From the NCBI GenBank assembly GCA_047518105.1, contig JAKZRQ010000250.1:1-6779 (forward strand): a stretch of 6,779 nt of DNA, read 5' to 3'. Both the position numbers and the translations under genes were made by a program. The notes under the pieces were generated by a model. It saw nothing but the letters and a program-made list of their open reading frames with translations. It made no database searches and was not told the DNA's origin. This document shows, piece by piece, positions 1 to 6,279 of this stretch (positions within the stretch are counted from its first letter, which is position 1; each line of letters begins with the position of its first letter). Origin of the DNA: VXYL01 sp047518105 (lineage in GTDB: Bacteria > Pseudomonadota > Gammaproteobacteria > Pseudomonadales > Azotimanducaceae).

Positions 1-2
1 GG

Positions 3-113
3 GCGCGGCCAGCGCAGTCCGCCATCGGCACGATCATCGACATCGCGGTCAAACTAGTGAAACCCAAGAGCTTTTTGACGCCGACAAGCGGCCTGGTGAG
101 AAATGCGGGCTAG
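3..113 (+). CDS. C-terminal tail of the gene before murC, probably MurG (partial)
   Basis: An open frame enters from the left edge and stops at TAG 111-113, giving 36 residues that begin ARPAQSAIGTIIDIAVKLVK. By hand count 28 of the 36 codons end in G or C, as expected for coding sequence here, and the other two forward frames look less coding. MurG (the glycosyltransferase that turns lipid I into lipid II at the inner membrane) normally precedes murC in proteobacterial dcw clusters. MurG proteins often end in a helix with an A-R-P-x-A-type pattern, which the first residues resemble. The assignment rests on synteny and this weak resemblance; no catalytic motif is inside the window. The last 16 or so residues look like a non-conserved extension. 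The stop lies 8 bases inside the longest murC frame, so the two genes may be translationally coupled. Confidence 0.5.
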   Translation, partial: ARPAQSAIGTIIDIAVKLVKPKSFLTPTSGLVRNAG

Positions 114-1572
114 GGTTCTTGAGGAAACGACCGGGCAGACCGGGCCGACCAGGCCGACCAGAATGGTATCGCCCCACGGGGCCGGGGCCGCAACCATGCG
201 GGGCGTGCACCGCGTGCACTTCGTTGGCATCGGCGGTGCGGGCATGTCCGCCATCGCCGAGCTGTTGCAGAGCGAGGGATACGCCGTCAGCGGGTCCGAT
301 CAGGTGCGTTCCGACGCCACGGATCGCTTGGCGGGGCGGGGTGCGACGGTGCGAATCGGCCACGACGCGGCGGCCGTGGAGGGTGCCGACGTGGTCGTGG
401 TCTCGAGTGCGGTCGACGATGCCAATGCCGAGATCGTCGCGGCCCGGCGGGCGGAAGTGCCGGTCGTCGCTCGTGCCGAGATGCTCGGCGAGCTCATGCG
501 CCACCGTCACGGCATCGCCGTTGCGGGGACCCACGGCAAGACCACCACCGCCAGCTTGATTGCCAAGCTGTTTCTGAGCGGCGGCCTGGACCCCACGTTC
601 GTCATCGGCGCGCCGGTCGGCAGCGACGAGGGCAATGCGCGGCTTGGCCGTGGCCGCCACCTGATCGCCGAAGCCGACGAGAGCGACGCTTCGTTCCTCC
701 ACTTGAGCCCGGTGCTCGCAGTCGTGACCAATATCGACCGCGACCATCTGGACGCCTACGGTCAGGACTTCGACCGGCTGTTGGCCGCGTTCGTCGACTT
801 CGCCCGCCGGCTGCCCTTCTTCGGTGTCCTGGTGGCTAGCGCGGACGATCCGCACACCGCCGGAATTCTCCCGTCGATCAAGAAGCCCATTCTGACCTTT
901 GGTTTCGACCCTCGAGCGGACGTCCGCGCCGTCGACATCCGAGGCGGCGAAGGGCCGTGGACCTTCACGGCGCTGCGTCCGGATGGACCGGACCTCGCGC
1001 TGTCGCTGCCGCTCCCGGGCCGTCACAACATCCAGAACGCCCTGGCAGCCATCGCGGTGGCATCGGCGGAAGGGATCGCGGATGAAGCCATCGTGACCGG
1101 TCTCGCCCGTTTCCGCGGCGTTGGCCGGCGGTTCGAGACATTCGAATGCGTCGTCGACGGGAAAGAGGTGACGTTGGTCGACGACTACGGTCATCACCCC
1201 ACGGAGTTGGCCCGAGTCATCGAAACCGTGCGTCAAGTCTGGCCGCGACGCCGTCTGCTGATGGTCTACCAGCCCCATCGCTATACCCGTACGCGGGATC
1301 TCTACGACGACTTCACGGCGGTACTGTCCGACGTCGACTGGCTCCTTCTGCTCGAGGTGTACGCCGCCGGCGAAGCGCCGATCAACGGTGCCGACGGGCG
1401 TTCACTGGCGGACGGCATCCGCTTGCGGGGCCGAATCGATCCCTTGTTCGCACCGTCGCTGGAAGAGGCTGTGGAGCGGTTGCGCGAGGAACTCGTGGAA
1501 CGCGACGTCGTGGTCGTACAGGGCGCCGGCGATGTTGGCCGGGTGGCGCAGACGTTGCGGAGAGGCTCATGA
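103..1572 (+). CDS. murC: UDP-N-acetylmuramate--L-alanine ligase MurC
   Basis: MurC is the cytoplasmic ATP-dependent ligase that adds L-alanine to UDP-MurNAc, the first amino acid of the peptidoglycan stem peptide. The protein is 489 residues from the ATG at 103; E. coli MurC is 491. The N-terminal UDP-substrate domain carries HFVGIGGAGMSAIAELL at 39-55. The central ATP domain has the P-loop AGTHGKTTT at 141-149, EADESDASFLHL at 190-201 and TNIDRDHLD at 209-217. HNIQNALAAIA is at 308-318. The C-terminal Mur ligase domain has DDYGHHPTE at 360-368, YQPHRYTRTRDL at 389-400 and GAGDVG at 474-479. The start is uncertain: ATG 103 has GGTGAG only two bases upstream, while ATG 163 and ATG 196 are in-frame alternatives. 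ATG 196 lies 7 residues before the conserved HFVG strand and would exclude an odd Thr/Gly/Pro/Arg-rich leader coded by a 9-base repeat. The stop overlaps the ftsQ start as ATGA, so the two are probably coupled. Identity is certain; the start is not. Confidence 0.97.
   Translation: MRARVLEETTGQTGPTRPTRMVSPHGAGAATMRGVHRVHFVGIGGAGMSAIAELLQSEGYAVSGSDQVRSDATDRLAGRGATVRIGHDAAAVEGADVVVVSSAVDDANAEIVAARRAEVPVVARAEMLGELMRHRHGIAVAGTHGKTTTASLIAKLFLSGGLDPTFVIGAPVGSDEGNARLGRGRHLIAEADESDASFLHLSPVLAVVTNIDRDHLDAYGQDFDRLLAAFVDFARRLPFFGVLVASADDPHTAGILPSIKKPILTFGFDPRADVRAVDIRGGEGPWTFTALRPDGPDLALSLPLPGRHNIQNALAAIAVASAEGIADEAIVTGLARFRGVGRRFETFECVVDGKEVTLVDDYGHHPTELARVIETVRQVWPRRRLLMVYQPHRYTRTRDLYDDFTAVLSDVDWLLLLEVYAAGEAPINGADGRSLADGIRLRGRIDPLFAPSLEEAVERLREELVERDVVVVQGAGDVGRVAQTLRRGS
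131..166 (+). repeat. 9-base imperfect tandem repeat near the murC 5' end
   Basis: Three 9-base units follow one another: ccgggcaga (131-139), ccgggccga (140-148) and ccaggccga (149-157). A decayed fourth unit is at 158-166. In the murC frame they code for a T-G-Q / T-G-P / T-R-P / T-R pattern. This part lies before the conserved Mur ligase fold, between the possible start codons 103 and 196, so it may be a variable leader or may be untranslated. Confidence 0.7.
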
Positions 1573-2369
1573 GCGGGATCCGAGCGAGTGCGCGTTCGGC
1601 GCGTCCACGTCCGAGGACGAGGCGTACGGCACCAGTGAAGCGCCGCTCACGGCTTGGGACGCTGGCGTGGTTCGTGGTTGTCGCGGCGGCGGTGGTCGGC
1701 GGCCTCCGGTACGCCGACGGGCTTGCGACCGTCGGGGTCAACCGGGTCGAGGTCGAGGCGGATCTCACCGAAGCCGAACTTGTCGACGTGCGTCGTGCGG
1801 TGGCCCGGGAACTCGCTCGGCCCGGCGCGCGCGGCGCAGCCGATATGGTGGCCGCCGTGGAGCAACTTGGTTGGGTGCACCAAGTGCGCGTGCGGCGGCG
1901 TTGGCCGGACACGTTGCATGTGGCCGTGGTTCGCGAAACCTTGGCGGCGAGCTGGGGCGGCGCCGGATTTCTCACCACGGGCGGCAACGTGGTGCCGTCA
2001 CCACCGGACTCGGCCCGTCGCGTGCCGTCCGATCTGCCGGTGTTCAAGGCGTCGGTGTCCAATGGCGTTCAGGCGATGGCGGTCTACAACCTGCTGAACA
2101 GTTCGGCGCAAGCGGCCGGGCTGCGAATTGGGCAATTGGAAGAGGATCGAGCGGGAAACTGGACGGTGGTGTTCGCAAACGGGATCGAGGTGGTACTGGG
2201 CTCGACGGCGCTGCGCGAACGCTTCCGCCGTTTCATCGCGGTCTATCGGGGCGCCCTGCGCAACGCGGTTGGGCGGATTGATCGGGTCGATGCCCGCTAC
2301 CACGCGGGCGTATCCGTCCGCTGGGCTTCGGGCGTTCGGATTGCGGCCGCGGCCTCGCAGAGGAATTGA
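1569..2369 (+). CDS. ftsQ: cell division protein FtsQ
   Basis: FtsQ is a bitopic inner-membrane protein that joins the FtsB/FtsL complex and links the cytoplasmic division ring to septal wall synthesis. The protein is 266 residues; E. coli FtsQ is 276. Residues 1-29 are a very Arg- and Pro-rich cytoplasmic tail. Residues 30-48 (GTLAWFVVVAAAVVGGLRY) form the single membrane segment. A periplasmic POTRA-type domain follows (about 55-125), with the family signature VRRRWPDTLHVAVVRE at 108-123 and A-x-W at 127-129. The beta domain follows to the C-terminus. The ATG at 1569 is preceded by a good ribosome binding site, GGAGAGG (1559-1565), and sits in the ATGA overlap with the murC stop. The same frame is open far upstream inside murC, but that part is a shadow. 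It follows murC directly, with no ddl or murB between them. Confidence 0.94.
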   Translation: MSGIRASARSARPRPRTRRTAPVKRRSRLGTLAWFVVVAAAVVGGLRYADGLATVGVNRVEVEADLTEAELVDVRRAVARELARPGARGAADMVAAVEQLGWVHQVRVRRRWPDTLHVAVVRETLAASWGGAGFLTTGGNVVPSPPDSARRVPSDLPVFKASVSNGVQAMAVYNLLNSSAQAAGLRIGQLEEDRAGNWTVVFANGIEVVLGSTALRERFRRFIAVYRGALRNAVGRIDRVDARYHAGVSVRWASGVRIAAAASQRN

Positions 2370-2371
2370 GG

Positions 2372-3601
2372 ATGGCCCACGACAGCGGACGCAACATCGT
2401 CGGTCTCGACATCGGCACGAGCAAGGTTGCCGCCATCGTCGGCGAGATTTCCCCCACCGGCGAGTTGGAGGTCATCGGCATCGGTTCGCATCACTCGCGC
2501 GGCCTGCGCAAGGGCGTCGTGGTGAACATCGAGACCACCGTGGAGTCGATCCAGCGCGCGGTGGAAGAAGCGGAGTTGATGGCCGGACGCGAGATCAACT
2601 CGGTCTATGCGGGCATCGCCGGGAGCCACATTCGCGGCATCAACTCCCACGGCATCGTCGCCATTCGCGATCGTGAGGTCTACCGCCACGACATCGAGCG
2701 GGTGCTCGACGCGGCGCAGGCGGTCGCCATACCTGCGGACCAAAAGGTTCTGCATACGCTCCGCCAGGAGTACATCGTCGATGACCAGGAGGGCGTCAAG
2801 GAGCCGCTGGGCATGTCCGGCGTCCGCCTGGAAGCCAAGGTCCACCTCGTGACCTGCGCCGTCAACGCGGCACAGAATATCGAGAAGTGCATCGAGCGTT
2901 GCGGGCTCGTCGTGAACGACATCATTCTCGAGCAGTTGGCATCGAGCATGTCCGTGCTAAGCGACGACGAGCGCGACTTAGGGGTCTGCTTGGTGGACAT
3001 CGGCGGCGGCACGACCGATATCGCGGTGTTCACAGACGGCGCCATCCGCCACACAGCCGTTATTCCCATCGCCGGCGACCAGGTCACCAACGACATCGCC
3101 ATGGCTTTGCGAACGCCGACTCAGCACGCCGAGGAAATCAAGATCAAGTACGCCTGCGCGCTGACCCAACTGGCGCGTCCAGAAGAGACCATACAAGTGC
3201 CAGGCGCGGGCGGCAGACCGTCGCGGAGCTTGTCGCGCCAAGCGCTTGCGGAGGTGGTGGAGCCTCGTTACGAGGAGCTGTTCACCTTGATTCAAACCGA
3301 GTTGCGCCGCTCGGGCTACGAAGAGCTCGTTGCCTCGGGCGTGGTCTTGACCGGCGGTTCGGCCAAGATGGAAGGCGTCGTGGATCTGGCGGAGGAGGTC
3401 TTCCACATGCCCGTGGACCTGGCCGTTCCCACCAGAATCGCGGGTCTCGTCGACATCGTCAAGAATCCCATCTATTCCACGGGTGTGGGTCTTTTGATGT
3501 ACGGGGTAGAGCAGGAGGATGCCAACGGGGGCCGTCGCCGAAGGGCGCGGCGCGGGGGCATGTTGGCGCGCATGAGGAAGTGGTGGAACAACAACCTTTG
3601 A
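2372..3601 (+). CDS. ftsA: cell division protein FtsA
   Basis: FtsA is an actin-like ATP-binding protein that tethers FtsZ filaments to the inner membrane and recruits later division proteins. The protein is 409 residues; E. coli FtsA is 420. Visible features are the phosphate 1 motif VGLDIGTSKV at 10-19, the FtsA-specific 1C region around 80-165, the phosphate 2 motif LVDIGGGTTDIAVF at 207-220, and the adenosine motif VVLTGGSAKMEG at 324-335. The C-terminal tail RRRRARRGGMLARMRKWWNNNL region (388-409) is rich in Arg with paired Trp, as expected for the amphipathic membrane-targeting helix, and it is strongly basic. The start is ATG 2372, with AGAGGA at 2359-2364 seven bases upstream and only two bases after the ftsQ stop. 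A TTG two codons earlier (2366) is less likely. Translation is probably coupled to ftsQ. Confidence 0.97.
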   Translation: MAHDSGRNIVGLDIGTSKVAAIVGEISPTGELEVIGIGSHHSRGLRKGVVVNIETTVESIQRAVEEAELMAGREINSVYAGIAGSHIRGINSHGIVAIRDREVYRHDIERVLDAAQAVAIPADQKVLHTLRQEYIVDDQEGVKEPLGMSGVRLEAKVHLVTCAVNAAQNIEKCIERCGLVVNDIILEQLASSMSVLSDDERDLGVCLVDIGGGTTDIAVFTDGAIRHTAVIPIAGDQVTNDIAMALRTPTQHAEEIKIKYACALTQLARPEETIQVPGAGGRPSRSLSRQALAEVVEPRYEELFTLIQTELRRSGYEELVASGVVLTGGSAKMEGVVDLAEEVFHMPVDLAVPTRIAGLVDIVKNPIYSTGVGLLMYGVEQEDANGGRRRRARRGGMLARMRKWWNNNL

Positions 3602-3664
3602 ACCGTGTTGTCGCGGGGCTCGGGTTGGTCACAGGACTGTGGACAAACGACAAGGAGTCGAAAC

Positions 3665-4801
3665 ATGGGCTTTGAAATGGTAGAGAACCCGATACGAACG
3701 GCCACCATCAAGGTGATCGGCGTCGGCGGCGGCGGTGGCAATGCGGTTCGTCACATGATGAACAACTGCGTGGCGGGGGTCGACTTCATCGCGGCGAACA
3801 CCGATGCGCAGGCATTGGACGATGTCAAGGCGCCGATCACGCTTCAGCTTGGCTCGGCCATCACCAAGGGTCTCGGCGCCGGCGCCAGACCGGAGGTGGG
3901 CCGGGAGGCGGCCTTGGAGGACCGCGACCGGATCCACGATGCGCTTGCCGGGTCGGACATGGTCTTCATCGCGGCCGGCATGGGCGGTGGCACGGGCACC
4001 GGCGCTGCGCCGGTGGTGGCCGAGGTGGCCAAGGAAATCGGTGCGCTGGCGGTGGCGGTGGTGACCAAACCGTTCGAATTCGAGAACCGCACGAAGGTGG
4101 CCGAGCAAGGCATTGTCGAGCTAAGCCAGCACGTGGACTCGGTGATTGCCATATCGAACGACAAGCTGCGGGACGTGCTTGACGACGACGCCACCATGGA
4201 CGAGGCATTCGCCGCGGCCGACGACGTGCTGCTCGGGGCCGTGCGGGGCATCTCGGACATCATCATCCGACCGGGCAGGATGAACGTCGACTTCGCCGAT
4301 GTGCGGACGGTGATGTCGGAGCGCGGCATGGCGATCATGGGCACGGGCCAGGCATCGGGCAGCGACCGCGCCCGCGCTGCCATTGAAGAGGCGATCCGCA
4401 GTCCGCTTCTCGAGGGCATCGACCTGCATGGCGCGAGAGGCGTGGTGGTCAACATCACCACGGCCCCAAGCGTCGGCATCCGCGAGTTCCAAGAGATCGG
4501 CAGCGCCGTGCGCGAGTTCGCATCGAAGGGCGCGACCGTGGTGGTCGGGACGGTCAACGACGAGAGCCTTGGGGAGGAACTGCGCATCACGATCGTGGCC
4601 ACCGGGTTGTCCGATGGCAAGGCGGAACTGGTTGTCGACCGTACCCACATAAGAAGGACCGGGACCCTCGACTATGCCCAGTTCGATCATCCCACGGTCC
4701 TGCGACAGAACGGCTCGGGCGAGGGCGCGGGACGTCAGCCGCTGGCGCCGAATACCGACTACCTCGACATCCCCGCGTTTCTTCGCCGCCAAGCGGACTG
4801 A
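3665..4801 (+). CDS. ftsZ: cell division GTPase FtsZ
   Basis: FtsZ is the tubulin-like GTPase that polymerises into the Z-ring at midcell. The protein is 378 residues; E. coli FtsZ is 383. The N-terminal GTPase domain has IKVIGVGGGGGNAV at 15-28, NTDAQAL at 45-51, and the tubulin signature GGGTGTG at 107-113. The synergy (T7) loop NVDFADVR is at 207-214, with the catalytic aspartates D209 and D212. The conserved C-terminal peptide DYLDIPAFLRRQAD (365-378), which binds FtsA and ZipA, differs from the E. coli peptide by one conservative change. The linker between the core and this peptide is about 48 residues. One small oddity is GAGARPEVG at 71-79, where E. coli has Asn in place of Arg75. The start is ATG 3665, with AAGGAG at 3652-3657 seven bases upstream; the in-frame upstream TTG 3605 has no such site. 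A 63-base gap separates it from ftsA. Confidence 0.98.
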   Translation: MGFEMVENPIRTATIKVIGVGGGGGNAVRHMMNNCVAGVDFIAANTDAQALDDVKAPITLQLGSAITKGLGAGARPEVGREAALEDRDRIHDALAGSDMVFIAAGMGGGTGTGAAPVVAEVAKEIGALAVAVVTKPFEFENRTKVAEQGIVELSQHVDSVIAISNDKLRDVLDDDATMDEAFAAADDVLLGAVRGISDIIIRPGRMNVDFADVRTVMSERGMAIMGTGQASGSDRARAAIEEAIRSPLLEGIDLHGARGVVVNITTAPSVGIREFQEIGSAVREFASKGATVVVGTVNDESLGEELRITIVATGLSDGKAELVVDRTHIRRTGTLDYAQFDHPTVLRQNGSGEGAGRQPLAPNTDYLDIPAFLRRQAD

Positions 4802-4802
4802 A

Positions 4803-4838
4803 CGCGCCCCCAAAGGCGCGCCCTCTCGAGGGCGCGCC
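4803..4838 (+). terminator. competing GC-rich hairpins just after the ftsZ stop
   Basis: Positions 4815-4824 and 4829-4838 form a perfect 10-base-pair stem (GGCGCGCCCT with AGGGCGCGCC) around the loop CTCG. An alternative stem pairs CGCGCC 4803-4808 with GGCGCG 4815-4820 around CCCAAA; the two stems share 4815-4820 and cannot form together. The location one base after the ftsZ gene suits a transcription end or an RNA-protecting 3' hairpin. No run of T follows, so this is not a standard intrinsic terminator. It also matches the box A repeats found after lpxC. Confidence 0.4.
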
Positions 4839-4855
4839 GGGCTGCGCGCATTCTC
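4815..4855 (+). repeat. paired hairpin repeat, copy 1 (box A plus half box B)
   Basis: Box A here is the 10-base-pair stem at 4815-4838. Nine bases later comes GCATTCTC (4848-4855), the right arm of the box B stem seen after lpxC. The ten bases GCGCATTCTC at 4846-4855 are identical to 6144-6153. The left arm of box B is absent, so this looks like a partial or decayed copy. Confidence 0.55.
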
Positions 4856-5002
4856 GGCTGTGCGTGAAATCTGGCTCGACCGTCCGTTCTCGGGCTGATT
4901 CGCAGCAGTTGACGGCAGCGTTGAGCTTCTAATCCCCGGCCCGGGAAAAGTTGAGTCGATACAAAATGTTACAAATGCGTGGCGGCGGCCTGTAGGGACG
5001 AT

Positions 5003-5011
5003 TGCTATTAT
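5003..5011 (+). promoter_or_regulatory. possible extended -10 promoter for lpxC
   Basis: TGCTATTAT fits an extended -10 element (TG, one base, then TATTAT, which matches TATAAT at five of six positions). No good -35 hexamer is found at 16-18 bases upstream, where the sequence is GGCGGCGG-like. Extended -10 promoters can work with a poor -35. Transcription would start near 5018, giving a leader of about 144 bases before lpxC that opens with a purine-rich ribosome-binding-like stretch. Confidence 0.4.
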
Positions 5012-5022
5012 CGCGCGGCGAC

Positions 5023-5165
5023 GGAGGGGCGAGGAACTCGTGGGAGCGGAGCGGGCGTTCGATGCATAAGTTGGGCAGATCCTGCCGTTCCAAGCCGGGG
5101 CTTTGGGGCTCCGCGCTAGTGGCGCGTACCCAGGCATGACGAGCACAGGCGGCGGCGTCACTTGA
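5023..5165 (+). promoter_or_regulatory. leader with a chain of three tiny overlapping ORFs ending on the lpxC start
   Basis: A purine-rich stretch, GGAGGGG (5023-5029) then GAGGA (5031-5035), precedes GTG 5040, which opens a 9-codon frame with stop TAA 5067-5069. Inside its end is ATG 5062, with GGAG at 5048-5051 ten bases upstream. That opens a 25-codon frame with stop TGA 5137-5139. This stop overlaps ATG 5136 as ATGA; ATG 5136 opens a 9-codon frame whose stop TGA 5163-5165 overlaps the lpxC TTG start as TTGA. The arrangement would let ribosomes pass stepwise into lpxC, whose own start is weak. Such frames can arise by chance, and no conserved peptide is recognised. Confidence 0.3.
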
Positions 5166-6091
5166 TCAGCCAAAGAACCTTGCAAAAGACGGTCCGAACG
5201 ACCGGCGTCGGTCTGCACACCGGCGAAGATGTCCAGTTGACAATCGGGCCGGCGACGACGGACACCGGCATCGTCTTCCGTCGTTCGGATTCGGGCCGGG
5301 ACGCAGACATCAAGGCGAAGCCCGGCAATGTGGTCGACACCCAGCTTGCCACCACGCTCGGCGAGGGCTCCGTACGCATCTCCACCGTCGAACATCTCAT
5401 GGCGGCTTTCGCGGGCTTGGGCATCGACAACGCTCGCGTAGAAGTCAGCGCGGGCGAGTTGCCGATCATGGACGGTAGCGCGGCGCCGTTCGTCCACCTC
5501 ATTCAGAGGGCCGGCATCACGGAGCAACCGGCACCGAAGCGATTCATCGAAGTCATGCGCGAAGTCACTTGGACCGACGGCTACGCGATGACCACGCTGT
5601 CGCCGCACGATGGGTTCCACCTCGAATACACCATGAACTACGATCATCCCTTCTTCGAGGACCAATGCCAGCACGTTGCTGTCGACTTCTCTTCCTCGAC
5701 CTTCGTGCGCGACGTGAGTCGGGCGCGGACCTTTGGATTCATGGCCGATGTGGAACGGCTCCGCGCGATGGATCTTGTCCGTGGCGGCAGCCTTGAGAAT
5801 TCCGTGGTGATGGACGACGACGGCGTCCTGAACCACGAGGGCCTACGGTACGTGGACGAATTCGCAAGGCACAAGATCCTCGACGCCATCGGCGACCTCT
5901 ATCTTGCCGGCCACCCGATCATTGGGGCGTTCAGAGGCTACCAATCCGGCCATGGATCCAACAACGCGTTGGTACGGCAACTGCTGGCCGACCCTGGCGC
6001 CTATCGCTGCGTCACGTTCGAGTCCGGTACCCACGTGCCGATCCGGCACTGCCGACCGGCCGCAAGCGTCCAAACCGTGGGCTTCGTCTAG
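5162..6091 (+). CDS. lpxC: UDP-3-O-acyl-N-acetylglucosamine deacetylase LpxC
   Basis: LpxC is the cytosolic zinc amidase that removes acetate from UDP-3-O-acyl-GlcNAc, the committed step of lipid A synthesis. The protein is 309 residues; E. coli LpxC is 305. Visible motifs are ISQRTLQKTVRTTGVGLHTG at 2-21, STVEHLMAA at 74-82 with the zinc ligand H78 and catalytic E77, and PIMDGSAAPF at 101-110. SRARTFGF is at 186-193 and RHKILDAIGD at 236-245 with zinc ligands H237 and D241. SGHGSNN at 262-268 carries the catalytic H264. The start is TTG 5162: it matches the E. coli N-terminus residue for residue, an in-frame TAG lies upstream at 5117-5119, and no other start codon occurs between. AGGCGG at 5147-5152 is a modest ribosome binding site. 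The C-terminus (HVPIRHCRPAASVQTVGFV) does not resemble the E. coli degradation tail ending in AVLA. Confidence 0.97.
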   Translation: MISQRTLQKTVRTTGVGLHTGEDVQLTIGPATTDTGIVFRRSDSGRDADIKAKPGNVVDTQLATTLGEGSVRISTVEHLMAAFAGLGIDNARVEVSAGELPIMDGSAAPFVHLIQRAGITEQPAPKRFIEVMREVTWTDGYAMTTLSPHDGFHLEYTMNYDHPFFEDQCQHVAVDFSSSTFVRDVSRARTFGFMADVERLRAMDLVRGGSLENSVVMDDDGVLNHEGLRYVDEFARHKILDAIGDLYLAGHPIIGAFRGYQSGHGSNNALVRQLLADPGAYRCVTFESGTHVPIRHCRPAASVQTVGFV

Positions 6092-6110
6092 GCGCGCTGC
6101 ATATGGCGGC

Positions 6111-6153
6111 GGCGCGCCCTGACGGGCGCGATCGAGAATGCTTGCGCATTCTC
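6111..6153 (+). repeat. paired hairpin repeat, copy 2 (box A then box B)
   Basis: Box A is CGCGCCC (6113-6119), loop TGAC, GGGCGCG (6124-6130). Three bases later box B is GAGAATGC (6134-6141), loop TTGC, GCATTCTC (6146-6153), a perfect 8-base-pair stem. The element begins 20 bases after the lpxC stop. Its size and position between genes recall REP-type elements, but I do not recognise it as a named family. It might also serve to end or protect the lpxC transcript. Confidence 0.7.
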
Positions 6154-6254
6154 CCGGCCTCGTTCGAAATGCAACCCAAGTGTCAACATTCGGAGCGCGC
6201 AAGGACTCTAGCGTTCTTGAGAAGCCGTCAACCTTGCAGTTGAGCCGAATTTTC

Positions 6255-6279
6255 GCCACCCGTAGAAGCCACCCGTAGA
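6255..6279 (+). repeat. 12-base direct repeat, period 13
   Basis: GCCACCCGTAGA occurs at 6255-6266 and again at 6268-6279 with a single A between. The second copy runs into the left arm of the box B hairpin at 6278. It may be a short slippage duplication or a target duplication at the edge of the repeat. Confidence 0.75.

Larger units (their letters stand above)
4802..5161. other. ftsZ-lpxC intergenic region
   Basis: This 360-base gap has three parts. Positions 4803-4855 hold GC-rich hairpins and a half copy of the box B repeat. Positions 4856-5000 have no recognisable gene; they are lower in GC around 4944-4978 and carry the hexamer TACAAA twice, at 4960-4965 and 4970-4975, spaced by 10 bases or about one helical turn. 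Positions 5003-5161 look like a promoter and leader for lpxC. A small hairpin, GGCAG-ATC-CTGCC, lies at 5074-5086. The lack of a gene and the possible promoter suggest lpxC is transcribed at least partly on its own. Confidence 0.6.

Noticed and set aside
49..1278. 409-residue minus-strand frame opposite murC
   Set aside because: It is a shadow of murC codon bias, with a low-complexity, His/Arg/Gly-rich translation and no motif.
1146..1568. Upstream extension of the ftsQ frame inside murC
   Set aside because: The translation before residue 1 of FtsQ is Arg-rich shadow sequence, and ATG 1569 has a good ribosome binding site and the usual FtsQ length.
4815..4838. Standard intrinsic terminator after ftsZ
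   Set aside because: The stem is strong but is followed by GGGCTGCGCG rather than a T run, so it is listed only as a possible transcript end.
4909..4937. TTGACG (4909-4914) as a -35 element for a promoter
   Set aside because: No acceptable -10 hexamer lies 15-19 bases downstream; the sequence there is AATCCCCGG-like.
4121..5836. 571-residue open frame on the minus strand opposite ftsZ, the gap and lpxC
   Set aside because: It is antisense to two certain genes in high-GC sequence, where long stop-free antisense frames are common. The translation shows no recognisable domain.
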